Assembly: GCA_018798825.1 (NCBI GenBank)
Contig: CP076354.1
Location: 1-64,000 of the forward strand
Direction of reading: 5' to 3'
From: Ochrobactrum sp. BTU1
GTDB lineage: Bacteria > Pseudomonadota > Alphaproteobacteria > Rhizobiales > Rhizobiaceae
Length of the DNA: 64,000 bases
Shown: piece by piece, positions 19,288 through 27,509 of the stretch
Layout of the letters: each line of letters opens with the position of its first letter
Numbering within the stretch: the first letter of the stretch is position 1
Made by a program: the position numbers and the translations under genes
The notes under the pieces: generated by a model
Told to the model about the DNA's origin: nothing
What the model saw: the letters and a program-made list of their open reading frames with translations, nothing else
Databases searched by the model: none

Positions 19288-20229
19288 TTAACTACTCGCC
19301 CAGGCCTTGATCAGGTGGGTTGCGATGGCACCGGATGCCGGTACACGCAGCCCATTTTCATGTGTACCTGCAAGCATGGCACGCACTTCCACCTTGTCGA
19401 ACCAGCGACCGTCTTCCAGTTCTGAACAATCAATAGTGAAGTCGTCAGACAGTACTTCGGCATGGCAGCCGATCATCAGTGAATAGGGGAATGGCCATGG
19501 CTGGCTCGCATGATAGGCGACGCGGCCGATTTCGAGCCCCATTTCCTCAAAACTCTCACGGCGCACAGCAGCTTCGATTGTCTCGCCATGCTCGATAAAG
19601 CCAGCAAGGCAGGAGTAAGACCCTGCGGTAAAATGTGGGCTGCGCGCGAGAATACATTTCTCACCGCGAACGGGCAGCATGATCGCTACGGGATCAGTGC
19701 GCGGAAAATGCTCGGCACCGCAATTCGGGCAGACACGTTTGCCACCACCGGCACGCATTTCGCTTTTTGTGCCACAACGCCCGCAAAAACGGTGGTTGCT
19801 GTGCCATGCGGTCAGTGCTGCGGCTTGTGCCAAAGCACCGACGATATCTGCAGGTACGAGCCCTTCCATGTAGATGCTGCGATAGTCCTGCGCCCGAAAT
19901 GGCTCTGCAAGAGCATCCGGATCGAGCGGTGCCATGAGTGCCACAATCGGTGCGCCATCTTGCAATCCAAGCAGTACCGGCTCGTTGAGATCAGGCGAAA
20001 ATGCCTGTGCTTGTTCAAGTGAGAACAGGGCGCGGGGCGCGGTTTCTTGCGTATAATCAAGTAGAAGCTTATTGCCGCCTAAAACCATCACGCGGGTTTC
20101 AGGCAACTCCAGCGCTGTAAAAGCGGAATCGTCCTGTCGCTTTTCGGAAAGGCGGTCAATGCGGTTGCCTGCAAAGCCGACAAGACGGCTCGGTTCTGTC
20201 TCCGGCAGGTCGTAAAGGCGAAAAGCCAT
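19288..20229 (-). CDS. nudC: NAD(+) diphosphatase / NADH pyrophosphatase NudC
   Basis: Nudix hydrolase that cleaves NAD(H) to NMN(H) and AMP; NudC also removes NAD caps from RNA (family knowledge). 313 aa. The zinc ribbon CGRCG...CPNCG (around residues 149-170) precedes the Nudix box GFIEHGETIEAAVRRESFEE (starting near 211) with EEMGLEIG. The NudC-specific SQPWPFPYSLM motif follows. It lies 31 bases downstream of the HIT gene on the same strand, probably one operon of nucleotide hydrolases. Confidence 0.95.
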   Translation of the reverse strand: MAFRLYDLPETEPSRLVGFAGNRIDRLSEKRQDDSAFTALELPETRVMVLGGNKLLLDYTQETAPRALFSLEQAQAFSPDLNEPVLLGLQDGAPIVALMAPLDPDALAEPFRAQDYRSIYMEGLVPADIVGALAQAAALTAWHSNHRFCGRCGTKSEMRAGGGKRVCPNCGAEHFPRTDPVAIMLPVRGEKCILARSPHFTAGSYSCLAGFIEHGETIEAAVRRESFEEMGLEIGRVAYHASQPWPFPYSLMIGCHAEVLSDDFTIDCSELEDGRWFDKVEVRAMLAGTHENGLRVPASGAIATHLIKAWASS

Positions 20230-20259
20230 GATGTTCTCGGGAAAATGTTTGGGAGGGAA

Positions 20260-20664
20260 TCAGAGTGCTTCGCGGATTTCTTCAATCAGCTTTTGTGCGT
20301 CAGCATCGCTATAGGGTTCGCGGGTGCCGTGCCCCCAGACGGGGCCGGGCCAGCCTGCATCACCTTCATTGCGCGCAATGACATGGATGTGCAGCTGGCG
20401 TACGATATTGCCAAGCGCGCCGCTGTTGATCTTCTCGCAATTGGTCAGTTTCTTGACCGCCTGCGCAACAATGCCGGTTTCAAAGGTCAGCATGGTCTGA
20501 TCAAGCGGCGTCATGTCGTGAATTTCGCTCAATGAGCCACGGCGCGGAACAAGGATAAGCCATGTCCAGCGCTTGTCATTCATGAGCCGCAGCTCGCAAA
20601 GGCCGAGCGGGACCACTGAAAAAGTGTCGGCGGAAAGCCGTTTATCGAGTTCAAACTGTTCCAT
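20260..20664 (-). CDS. HIT-domain protein
   Basis: 134-aa histidine-triad superfamily protein, usually nucleotidyl hydrolases or transferases. The triad region reads QLHIHVIARNEGD, so the third His of HxHxH is replaced, as in a subgroup of proteobacterial HIT proteins. An N-terminal SADTFSVVPLGLCELRLMND and WLILVPRRG are typical of that subgroup. The physiological substrate is unknown. It precedes nudC on the same strand. Confidence 0.88.
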   Translation of the reverse strand: MEQFELDKRLSADTFSVVPLGLCELRLMNDKRWTWLILVPRRGSLSEIHDMTPLDQTMLTFETGIVAQAVKKLTNCEKINSGALGNIVRQLHIHVIARNEGDAGWPGPVWGHGTREPYSDADAQKLIEEIREAL

Positions 20665-20754
20665 AATAGAATTCTTATCAGTTTTTTCGTCTCTGCGCTT
20701 GTTTTTTGCGCCATGCCCTTCTTGCTTTTTGCTTCATAATTGACGATATGCAGC

Positions 20755-20854
20755 GTGGGAGGTTGGTGGTGGACGAGCCACTCGCCAACCGGGTCAGGTC
20801 CGGAAGGAAGCAGCCCCAACGAGCACGGCACGGGTCATCGTGCCAGCCTCCCAC
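20755..20854 (+). ncRNA. ffs: Signal recognition particle RNA (4.5S)
   Basis: Small bacterial SRP RNA that pairs with Ffh to target membrane proteins. The universal core GTCAGGTCCGGAAGGAAGCA lies at 20793-20812, with the GGAA loop. The 5' end GTGGGAGG pairs with the 3' end CCTCCCAC (20847-20854), forming the long hairpin. About 100 nt, the short form. T-rich CTTTCTTT follows. Divergent from the HIT gene and upstream of dnaX. Confidence 0.95.
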
Positions 20855-20980
20855 CTTTCTTTCATGACGATTATGGCTGTTGATGGTTGATAAGCCAGCG
20901 TCGAAGTCACTTTCGTCTGCGGTCCAAACTGTTTAGAGTTTGTTGATCGGAACAAGCGAACAGGGAACGGAAGGGTCGCA

Positions 20981-22798
20981 ATGGACACAAAATCCGAAAC
21001 TGGCGCTTATCGCGTTCTCGCCCGCAAGTATCGCCCCCAGAATTTCAATGATCTGATCGGCCAGGAGCCGATGGTCCGCACGCTGAAAAACGCGTTCGAG
21101 ACCGGTCGTATCGCGCAGGCATGGATGCTGACTGGTGTTCGCGGTGTGGGCAAAACCACAACTGCGCGTATTCTGGCGCGCGCGCTTAATTACAAGACCG
21201 ATTCTATCGATCAGCCGACAATTGATCTCTCCGTAATGGGTGAGCATTGTCAGGCGATCATGGAAGGCCGCCATGTCGATGTCATCGAAATGGATGCGGC
21301 TTCGCATACAGGTATCGATGATATTCGCGAAATCATCGAGCAGGTGCGCTATCGCCCTGTTTCGGCGCGCTACAAAGTTTACATCATCGACGAAGTGCAC
21401 ATGCTGTCCAATCAAGCCTTCAATGGCCTGTTGAAGACGCTTGAAGAGCCGCCGCCGCATGTGAAATTTATCTTCGCCACCACCGAAATCCGCAAGGTTC
21501 CGATCACAGTTCTGTCGCGCTGTCAGCGTTTTGATCTGCGTCGCATCGAATCGGGTACGTTGGCTGCACATCTGCGCCGGATTGCCGAAGCTGAAGCAAT
21601 CGAAGTCGATGACACATCGCTTGCGATGATTGCGCGCGCGGGCGAGGGGTCCGCACGCGATTCGCTCTCCATTTTTGATCAGGCCATCGCGCATGGCGCG
21701 GGTCATGTTTCGGCGGAAGCCGTGCGTTCAATGCTCGGTCTTGCAGACCGCGCGCGCATTATCGATCTCTTTGAGATGATCATGCGTGGGGACGTTGCTG
21801 GTGCTTTGACCGAATTTCGTGCGCAATATGATGTCGGAGCCGACCCATCGGTCGTGCTTACTGATTTGGCCGATTTCAATCATCTGGTGACACGTCTACG
21901 GTTTACGCCGGATGTGGCGGAAGATGTATCGCTCTCGGAAGATGAGCGCGTTCGCGGTCGCGATTTTTCGCAGAAGCTTTCGGTGCGCGTGCTGTCTCGG
22001 ACATGGCAAATGCTGCTTAAGGGCATTGCAGAAGTGGATACGGCAACGCGGCCTGTGCAGGCCGCAGAAATGCTGCTGATCCGTCTGGCCCATGCCGCTG
22101 ATCTGCCAACGCTTGATGAAGCACTGCGTGGACTTGAAAATGGCTCTGTTTCGGCTCCGCGTCCGCAATCTCCAAGCGGCGCAAGGCCAAATGGCGGTTC
22201 GCAGCCAGAAGCGCGCGGCAGTGTTGATGCGGTTTCCGCCTCAACCATGATGCCTGCATCGGGTGGTCCTGCAACAGCCATGCGTCTGGTGGAAACACAG
22301 CCGCAGCCGGTTCAACCGCCCGCACCACAGCAGTTTGTCGATAGCACACCACAGCCTTCGGTTCAGATCAACAGCCTCAATGATATCGTTGCGCTGGCTG
22401 ATAAGTTTCGCGACATGCAGTTCAAGATTCTGGTCAAGAACTGCGTGCGCCTGTCCTCCATCGCTGCCGGAAGGCTTGAGATTGGTCTGACCGACGATGC
22501 ACCGAAATCGCTGCCGAGCGATATTTCGCAGCGCCTGCACAACTGGACCGGCATTCGCTGGGTCGTGACAGTTGCGCGTGACGTTTCTGGGCAAACTGTT
22601 GCAGAAGCTGAAACCGAGCGTCGCGATAACCTCGTGACCGATGCGCGCGCTGATCCCGATGTTGCTGCAATTCTTGCAGCTTTTCCGGGCGCAAAGATAA
22701 CAGATGTCCGCATTGCCGTTGCAGAACAGGGCGATGATGACGATATAGACCTTGATACTGTCGAAGACGTGCCCGGCGCGCCTTCTGACGATGATTGA
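20981..22798 (+). CDS. dnaX: DNA polymerase III subunits gamma/tau
   Basis: Clamp-loader ATPase that opens the DnaN clamp and links polymerase to helicase. Walker A GVRGVGKTT (residues 47-55), Walker B-like VYIIDEVHML and SRC motif LSRCQRF are present. The zinc-finger region between them has lost most ligands; only one Cys remains in GEHCQAIMEG, as in other Rhizobiales. A long Pro/Gln/Ser-rich linker (about residues 390-460) precedes the tau C-terminal domain. No A-rich slippery site was evident that would make gamma by frameshift. ybaB and recR follow in the common dnaX-ybaB-recR order. Confidence 0.95.
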   Translation: MDTKSETGAYRVLARKYRPQNFNDLIGQEPMVRTLKNAFETGRIAQAWMLTGVRGVGKTTTARILARALNYKTDSIDQPTIDLSVMGEHCQAIMEGRHVDVIEMDAASHTGIDDIREIIEQVRYRPVSARYKVYIIDEVHMLSNQAFNGLLKTLEEPPPHVKFIFATTEIRKVPITVLSRCQRFDLRRIESGTLAAHLRRIAEAEAIEVDDTSLAMIARAGEGSARDSLSIFDQAIAHGAGHVSAEAVRSMLGLADRARIIDLFEMIMRGDVAGALTEFRAQYDVGADPSVVLTDLADFNHLVTRLRFTPDVAEDVSLSEDERVRGRDFSQKLSVRVLSRTWQMLLKGIAEVDTATRPVQAAEMLLIRLAHAADLPTLDEALRGLENGSVSAPRPQSPSGARPNGGSQPEARGSVDAVSASTMMPASGGPATAMRLVETQPQPVQPPAPQQFVDSTPQPSVQINSLNDIVALADKFRDMQFKILVKNCVRLSSIAAGRLEIGLTDDAPKSLPSDISQRLHNWTGIRWVVTVARDVSGQTVAEAETERRDNLVTDARADPDVAAILAAFPGAKITDVRIAVAEQGDDDDIDLDTVEDVPGAPSDDD

Positions 22799-22800
22799 AT

Positions 22801-22855
22801 TTTAGAGCGCATCCCGAAAAGTGCGAAGCGGTTTTCGGAGTAAGATGCGCGTTCA
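22801..22855. repeat. Intergenic palindromic repeat, copy 1
   Basis: TTTAGAGCGCATCCCGAAAA and the following bases through 22837 are identical over 37 bases to 35573-35609. The core CCGAAAA-(11)-TTTTCGG can fold as a hairpin. Together with AGTAAGATGCGC (22838-22849), which pairs with GCGCATC, it forms a longer palindrome. It fills the gap between dnaX and ybaB. Confidence 0.8.
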
Positions 22856-22875
22856 AAAAATGATGGAGTGAACCC

Positions 22876-23199
22876 ATGCGTGACATGATGGGCATGATGA
22901 AACAGGCAAAGGAACTGCAGGCCAAGATGAAGGCCATGCAGGACGAGATTGCCAATCTTGAAGCAACCGCTTCTTCGGGTGGCGGTTTGGTTACTGTCAC
23001 GCTTTCGGGCAAGGGCACCTTGTCGGCTCTGCGCATAGATCCTTCACTTGCCAAGGAAGACGAGGTCGAAATCCTCGAAGATCTGATCATCGCAGCTCAT
23101 AATGATGCCAAGGCGAAGCTCGAAGCTGAAATGGCTGAAAAGACCCAGTCGCTCACCGCCGGTCTGCCAATTCCTCCGGGCTTCAAGCTGCCGTTTTAA
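22876..23199 (+). CDS. YbaB/EbfC nucleoid-associated protein
   Basis: 107-aa DNA-binding protein of the YbaB/EbfC family, dimeric, coating DNA. N-terminal helix [22 protein letters not shown], central beta-sheet ([18 protein letters not shown]) and C-terminal [11 protein letters not shown] are all typical. The ATG follows GGAGTGAACCC. It lies between dnaX and recR, the conserved neighbourhood, and a terminator follows before recR. Confidence 0.93.
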   Translation: MRDMMGMMKQAKELQAKMKAMQDEIANLEATASSGGGLVTVTLSGKGTLSALRIDPSLAKEDEVEILEDLIIAAHNDAKAKLEAEMAEKTQSLTAGLPIPPGFKLPF

Positions 23200-23207
23200 G
23201 ACTATTC

Positions 23208-23232
23208 GGGGAGCTAACCAGCTCCCCTTTTT
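23208..23232 (+). terminator. Intrinsic terminator after ybaB
   Basis: GGGGAGCT (23208-23215), loop AACC, AGCTCCCC (23220-23227), then TTTTT. This would separate recR expression from dnaX-ybaB, at least partly. Confidence 0.8.
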
Positions 23233-23266
23233 ACCTCTTTATGACTCCCCAACCACCTAAAGCAGC

Positions 23267-23872
23267 ATGTCAAAACGTATCGCCGGTCCCGAAATTGAAC
23301 GTCTGATCCAGCTTCTGGCTCGTGTGCCGGGATTGGGGCCGCGTTCTGCGCGTCGTGCGGCGTTGCACTTGATCAAGAAAAAAGAGGCGCTTCTGGTGCC
23401 GCTTGGCGGTGCCATGCAAGAGGCTGCTGAAAAAGTGCGCATCTGCTCATGTTGCGGCAATGTCGATACTTCTGACCCCTGCACCATTTGCACTGATGCT
23501 CGTCGTGATCCTACGACGTTGATCGTCGTGGAAGATGTGTCCGACCTCTGGGCGCTTGAACGCGCGGGCACCATGAATGTGCGCTATCATGTGCTGGGCG
23601 GTCGCCTGTCGCCTCTGGATGGCATTGGCCCGGATGATCTCAACATCAAAGGGCTGGTCGAGCGCGTTGCAACGGGCGACATCAAGGAAGTGATTCTCGC
23701 GGTGAATGCGACAGTCGAAGGCCAGACGACAGCGCATTACATTACCGATCAGCTGACAAATTTTGAAGTCCGTGTAACACGGCTTGCGCATGGCGTTCCT
23801 GTTGGCGGTGAGCTTGATTATCTCGATGAAGGAACGCTTGCGGCTGCATTGCGAGCGCGAACGACGCTTTAA
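23267..23872 (+). CDS. recR: Recombination mediator RecR
   Basis: 201-aa partner of RecF (3756) and RecO in loading RecA at single-strand gaps. Helix-hairpin-helix [19 protein letters not shown] (residues 13-31), a four-Cys zinc finger [16 protein letters not shown] near residue 57, and a Toprim domain beginning [14 protein letters not shown] are intact. Length is typical. ATG 23267 gives [14 protein letters not shown]. Confidence 0.95.
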   Translation: MSKRIAGPEIERLIQLLARVPGLGPRSARRAALHLIKKKEALLVPLGGAMQEAAEKVRICSCCGNVDTSDPCTICTDARRDPTTLIVVEDVSDLWALERAGTMNVRYHVLGGRLSPLDGIGPDDLNIKGLVERVATGDIKEVILAVNATVEGQTTAHYITDQLTNFEVRVTRLAHGVPVGGELDYLDEGTLAAALRARTTL

Positions 23873-23902
23873 GTCTCAATTATTCTGTTTTGGGAGACGT
23901 GT

Positions 23903-25162
23903 ATGAAGGCTGCATTCTGGAAACGAGGCCTGACCACGGCTCTTTGTGTGGCTGCGTCCCTATCTGTAGCGCCTTCTTTTGCAGCCCCCTCCAAAGCGCA
24001 GATTGAGAGCCAGTATCGCAACTGGATTGAAAAAGACCTCTGGCCCGAAGCAAAGGCGGCTGGTGTTTCACGCCCTGTTTTTGAGCAGGCTTTTGCAGGT
24101 GTTACGATCAACTGGAAACTGCCTGATCTTGTCATTCCGGGCGAAAAACCAACAGCACCCAAAGAGCAGAAACAGGCGGAGTTCGGCGCGCCGGGCAAAT
24201 ACTTCAATGCCAAAACGATTGGTTCTGTCACAAGCGGCGGCAAAGCGCGGCTTGGTCAGAATGCAAGCCTGCTCAAAAGCATCGAGCAGCAATATGGCGT
24301 GCCGGGCCGCATCCTTGTGGCCATCTGGGGTCGCGAATCGGGCTTTGGCACGGTCAAAATTCCGTACAATGCCTTTGAAGTACTGGGCACCAAGGCCTTC
24401 ATGGCAACGCGCAAGGAAATGTTCCGCAAAGAGCTGATTGCAGCACTCCAGATCACCTCACGCGGCTACATCTCCAATGGTTCGATGAAAAGCTCGTGGG
24501 CGGGTGCGCTGGGTCAGCCGCAATTCATGCCGACATCCTATCTCAAACATGCCGTTGATTTTGATGGTGACGGCAAGCGAGACATCTGGAATTCGGTGCC
24601 CGATACGCTCGGCTCCATCGCCAATTATCTAAAAATCCATGGCTGGCAGGCGGGGCGCGACTGGGGCTATGAAGTCAATGTGCCTCAGAATATTTCCTGT
24701 TCTCTGGAAGGGCCAGACCAGGGCAAGACATTTGCCGAATGGGCAAAGCTCGGTATCGCCCGCACCAATGGCAAGGCGTTTCCGGCCAATGAAATGCGCG
24801 GTGAGGGTTTTCTGCTCATGCCCGCTGGTCGTTATGGACCGGCCTTTATCGTGACGCCGAATTTCTACGTCATTAAAGATTACAATATGAGCGATCTCTA
24901 TGCGCTCTTCATCGGCCATGTTGGCGACCGTATTGCCTATGGTGCGGGTGATTTCCAGACGCAATGGGGCAATGTCGGCACCATGTATCGCTCCGACATT
25001 CTTGCGATGCAGAAGCGTATGCAGGCGCAGGGTTACGATGTTGGTAAGGCCGATGGTCTGCCGGGCTTCAAAACCCGTCGCTCGATTGGTCTTTGGCAGT
25101 CAAAGAATGGGCTGGCACCAACCTGTTTTACCCAGCCCGAACTGGTTAAATCCATCCGCTAA
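23903..25162 (+). CDS. Lytic murein transglycosylase, MltB family
   Basis: Periplasmic enzyme that cleaves peptidoglycan glycan strands to 1,6-anhydro ends. The 419-aa protein starts with a Sec signal peptide (TTALCVAASLSVAPSFA). The catalytic Glu is in IWGRESGFG; GALGQPQFMPTSYLKHAVDF is the SLT_2 signature. A C-terminal peptidoglycan-binding domain (ILAMQKRMQAQGYDVGKADG to the end) holds it on the wall. No lipobox, so it is soluble rather than a lipoprotein like E. coli MltB. Convergent with fdhA. Confidence 0.93.
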   Translation: MKAAFWKRGLTTALCVAASLSVAPSFAAPSKAQIESQYRNWIEKDLWPEAKAAGVSRPVFEQAFAGVTINWKLPDLVIPGEKPTAPKEQKQAEFGAPGKYFNAKTIGSVTSGGKARLGQNASLLKSIEQQYGVPGRILVAIWGRESGFGTVKIPYNAFEVLGTKAFMATRKEMFRKELIAALQITSRGYISNGSMKSSWAGALGQPQFMPTSYLKHAVDFDGDGKRDIWNSVPDTLGSIANYLKIHGWQAGRDWGYEVNVPQNISCSLEGPDQGKTFAEWAKLGIARTNGKAFPANEMRGEGFLLMPAGRYGPAFIVTPNFYVIKDYNMSDLYALFIGHVGDRIAYGAGDFQTQWGNVGTMYRSDILAMQKRMQAQGYDVGKADGLPGFKTRRSIGLWQSKNGLAPTCFTQPELVKSIR

Positions 25163-25170
25163 GGTGGATT

Positions 25171-25198
25171 GCCGGGAGCGAAAACTCCCGGCATCAAT
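25171..25198. terminator. Convergent terminator between MltB-type gene and fdhA
   Basis: GCCGGGAG (25171-25178), loop CGAAAA, CTCCCGGC (25185-25192), followed by ATCAATATTTT. The T-tract is weak, so confidence is moderate. It sits in the 39-base gap between two convergent genes. Confidence 0.55.
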
Positions 25199-25201
25199 AT
25201 T

Positions 25202-26392
25202 TTAAGCGGCCTTTGTCAGCATACCGTGCGGGTCGAGTACGAATTTCTTCGCCACGCCATGATCGAAGCTTTCGTAGCCTTGCGGCGCTTCTTCCAATGA
25301 AATCACCTGCGCATTGACGATATCGGCAATGTTTAGACGGCCATGCAGAATAGCCTGCATGAGTTGGCGGTTATATTTAACCACCGGCGTCTGACCGGTA
25401 TGGAAAGATTGTGCCTTTGCCCAGCCGAGGCCAAAGCGCAGTGACAGGCTTCCCTGCTTGGCAGCACTGTCGACAGCGCCCGGATCTTCGGTCACGTAAA
25501 GACCAGGAATGCCAATAGAGCCTGCCGGGCGGGTGATTTCCATCATCTGGTTGAGAACGATGGCCGGTTGTTCGCCACCGCTATGGCCGCGGGCCTCAAA
25601 GCCAACCGCGTCAATGGCGCTGTCCACTTCGTTGCTGCCGGTGACTTCGGCAATCATATCGCCAAGGCGATCACTCGCTGAAAGGTCAATCGGCTCAAAG
25701 CCGACCTTGCGGGCATGTTCCAAGCGCTCTTTGTTGAAGTCGCCAACCATGACGACCGCAGCGCCAAGGATACGGGCAGAGGCGGCCGCAGCAAGTCCAA
25801 CAGGACCAGCACCAGCCACATAGACAATGGAGCCCACGCCGACACCCGCCTTAACCGCGCCATGGAAACCGGTGGGCAGAATATCGGACAGCATGGTCAG
25901 ATCGCGAATTTTCTCAATGGCCTGTTCGCGGTCTGGGAATTTCAGCAGATTGAAGTCGGCATAAGGCACCATGACATAGCGTGCCTGCCCGCCGATCCAG
26001 CCGCCCATATCGACGTAGCCATAAGCGCCGCCAGCGCGTGATGGATTGACGGTAAGGCAAACGCCGGTGTCCTGCGACTTGCAGCAACGGCAGCGCCCAC
26101 AGGCGACATTGAACGGCACGGATACGATATCGCCCACTTCGAGCATTTCGACATCGCTGCCTTTTTCAATCACTTCGCCGGTGATCTCATGACCGAGCAC
26201 AAGGCCGGGCATTGCGGTGGTACGACCACGCACCATGTGCTGGTCGGAGCCGCAAATATTGGTGGTGATCACTTTCAGGATGACGGCATGGTCCAGCTTG
26301 CGCCCATCGGGAGCGCTCAACACCGGATCATCAATATCTCGAACTTCGACTTTACCCGGGCGCATATACACAACGCCTCTATTCCTGCTCAT
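25202..26392 (-). CDS. fdhA: Glutathione-independent formaldehyde dehydrogenase
   Basis: NAD-linked zinc alcohol-dehydrogenase family enzyme oxidising formaldehyde to formate without glutathione. Catalytic-zinc motifs CGSDQHM and GHEITGEVIE, the structural-zinc cluster CGRCRCCKSQDTGVC, and a Rossmann loop VAGAGPVGLAAA are present. 396 aa, the family length. The frame is open to 26437, but ATG 26392 (MSRNRGVVYMRPG) has GGAGGAGG just upstream on the coding strand. A perfect 9-bp hairpin lies ahead of that site. A role in detoxification of methylated-compound breakdown is likely; the LysR gene upstream on the same strand could regulate it or yeiH. Confidence 0.88.
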   Translation of the reverse strand: MSRNRGVVYMRPGKVEVRDIDDPVLSAPDGRKLDHAVILKVITTNICGSDQHMVRGRTTAMPGLVLGHEITGEVIEKGSDVEMLEVGDIVSVPFNVACGRCRCCKSQDTGVCLTVNPSRAGGAYGYVDMGGWIGGQARYVMVPYADFNLLKFPDREQAIEKIRDLTMLSDILPTGFHGAVKAGVGVGSIVYVAGAGPVGLAAAASARILGAAVVMVGDFNKERLEHARKVGFEPIDLSASDRLGDMIAEVTGSNEVDSAIDAVGFEARGHSGGEQPAIVLNQMMEITRPAGSIGIPGLYVTEDPGAVDSAAKQGSLSLRFGLGWAKAQSFHTGQTPVVKYNRQLMQAILHGRLNIADIVNAQVISLEEAPQGYESFDHGVAKKFVLDPHGMLTKAA

Positions 26393-26413
26393 GTCTACCT
26401 CCTCCAGATCGAC

Positions 26414-26437
26414 GTGCGGATCATTCCCGATCCGCAC
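26414..26437. promoter_or_regulatory. Inverted repeat upstream of fdhA
   Basis: GTGCGGATC (26414-26422), ATTCCC, GATCCGCAC (26429-26437): a perfect 9-bp dyad ending 22 bases before the fdhA start. It could be an operator or a leader hairpin of the fdhA mRNA. There is no T-tract on the minus strand, so it is not a normal terminator for the LysR gene. Confidence 0.5.
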
Positions 26438-26488
26438 ATAGTGGGCCGGGATGTGCGGGGATATACCCGTGGAAGAAGCGTACAGTGG

Positions 26489-27406
26489 TTATCGGTCGGG
26501 GAGTTGTTCTGTGCGCGACATGTCCGGTTCTCTCATCAGCATGTCAGCGAAAGATTTAAGCGCCTTTGTCTGATAGCGGTCATTATGCGACAGCATCAGA
26601 AACTGGCGTTGTGGGAGAGTAAAATCGGCCTTGACGAGTGTGCCTGCTGCAAGATGCGGTGCTGCGACGAGTTCCGAAATTGCAGTCACGTAATTGCCTG
26701 ACAGGACGGCCGAACAGATCGCTTCGTTGGATGGAAGTTCCAGAGCTATTTTGAGGCGTTCAGGATTGTAACCCGCAACCCGCATCGCATCTTCAAACAC
26801 GCTGCGAGTGCCTGACCCATGTTCACGCAATATCCATTGGCCGCTGAACAACGTATCCCATGTGAGTTTAGCGGCAGTGCGCCATTCATGCGCAGGGCCT
26901 GTGACAACGATAAGCTGATCCGTTCCAACCTTGCGCATCGAGAGGGCGGGAGCTTGCACAGCGCCTTCCACGAGACCGATATCCGCCAGTCCTTCTTGCG
27001 TGGCCTGCGTGACACTCTCGGTGTTCCCGAGCGTCAGGAGCAAGTCGATCATCGGATGCGTCGCATGAAACCGTGCCAGATAAGGCGGTAGCCAGTAACT
27101 TGCGATAGTCTGGCTGGCATGGATTGTAAGAATACCGCGTTTGCCGCCGCCAAGTTCTGAAAGCATACGCTCTGCCGATTGTGCACGGGCCAGCGTCGCG
27201 CGCGCTTCATCCAGAAATATGCGGCCATCGCCTGTCAGCTCGATACGACGACCGATGCGGTTGAAAAGCATCGCGCCATAGCGTTCTTCGAGCGTGCGAA
27301 TGGCCGAACTCACCGCCGATGGCGTGAGATGAAGTGCTTCCGAAGCGCGGGTGAGGTGTTCGCGCTCGGCCACCTCGATGAAAATACGCAGTTGTTCCAG
27401 TGTCAT
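26489..27406 (-). CDS. LysR-family transcriptional regulator (YeiE-like)
   Basis: 305-aa LTTR. N-terminal winged helix-turn-helix MTLEQLRIFIEVAEREHLTR with ASEALHLTPSAVSSAIRTLE is followed by the two-lobed effector domain (ILTIHASQTIASYWLPPYLA onward). Gene arrangement, divergent from a YeiH-type transporter across 103 bases, matches YeiE-YeiH pairs; this suggests it controls the transporter. The ligand is unknown (sulfur-related anions are plausible from the family). Confidence 0.9.
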   Translation of the reverse strand: MTLEQLRIFIEVAEREHLTRASEALHLTPSAVSSAIRTLEERYGAMLFNRIGRRIELTGDGRIFLDEARATLARAQSAERMLSELGGGKRGILTIHASQTIASYWLPPYLARFHATHPMIDLLLTLGNTESVTQATQEGLADIGLVEGAVQAPALSMRKVGTDQLIVVTGPAHEWRTAAKLTWDTLFSGQWILREHGSGTRSVFEDAMRVAGYNPERLKIALELPSNEAICSAVLSGNYVTAISELVAAPHLAAGTLVKADFTLPQRQFLMLSHNDRYQTKALKSFADMLMREPDMSRTEQLPDR

Positions 27407-27417
27407 AGTTTCAATCG

Positions 27418-27432
27418 TTCGATTTTATCGAA
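27418..27432. promoter_or_regulatory. Candidate LysR operator
   Basis: TTCGAT-TTT-ATCGAA is a perfect 15-bp dyad containing the LTTR T-N11-A pattern. It lies 12 bases before the LysR start and about 80 bases before the divergent transporter start, as expected for an autoregulated LTTR site. Confidence 0.5.
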
Positions 27433-27509
27433 TGAATTGTGCCATATTATGCGATGGAATGAACAGAAGAATTAGCGCATCTCATTGGAAAATATTTCTC
27501 AAGATTTGA

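Noticed and set aside
20981..22798. Programmed frameshift in dnaX producing gamma
   Set aside because: I found no A-rich slippery heptamer with a following stem in the expected region.
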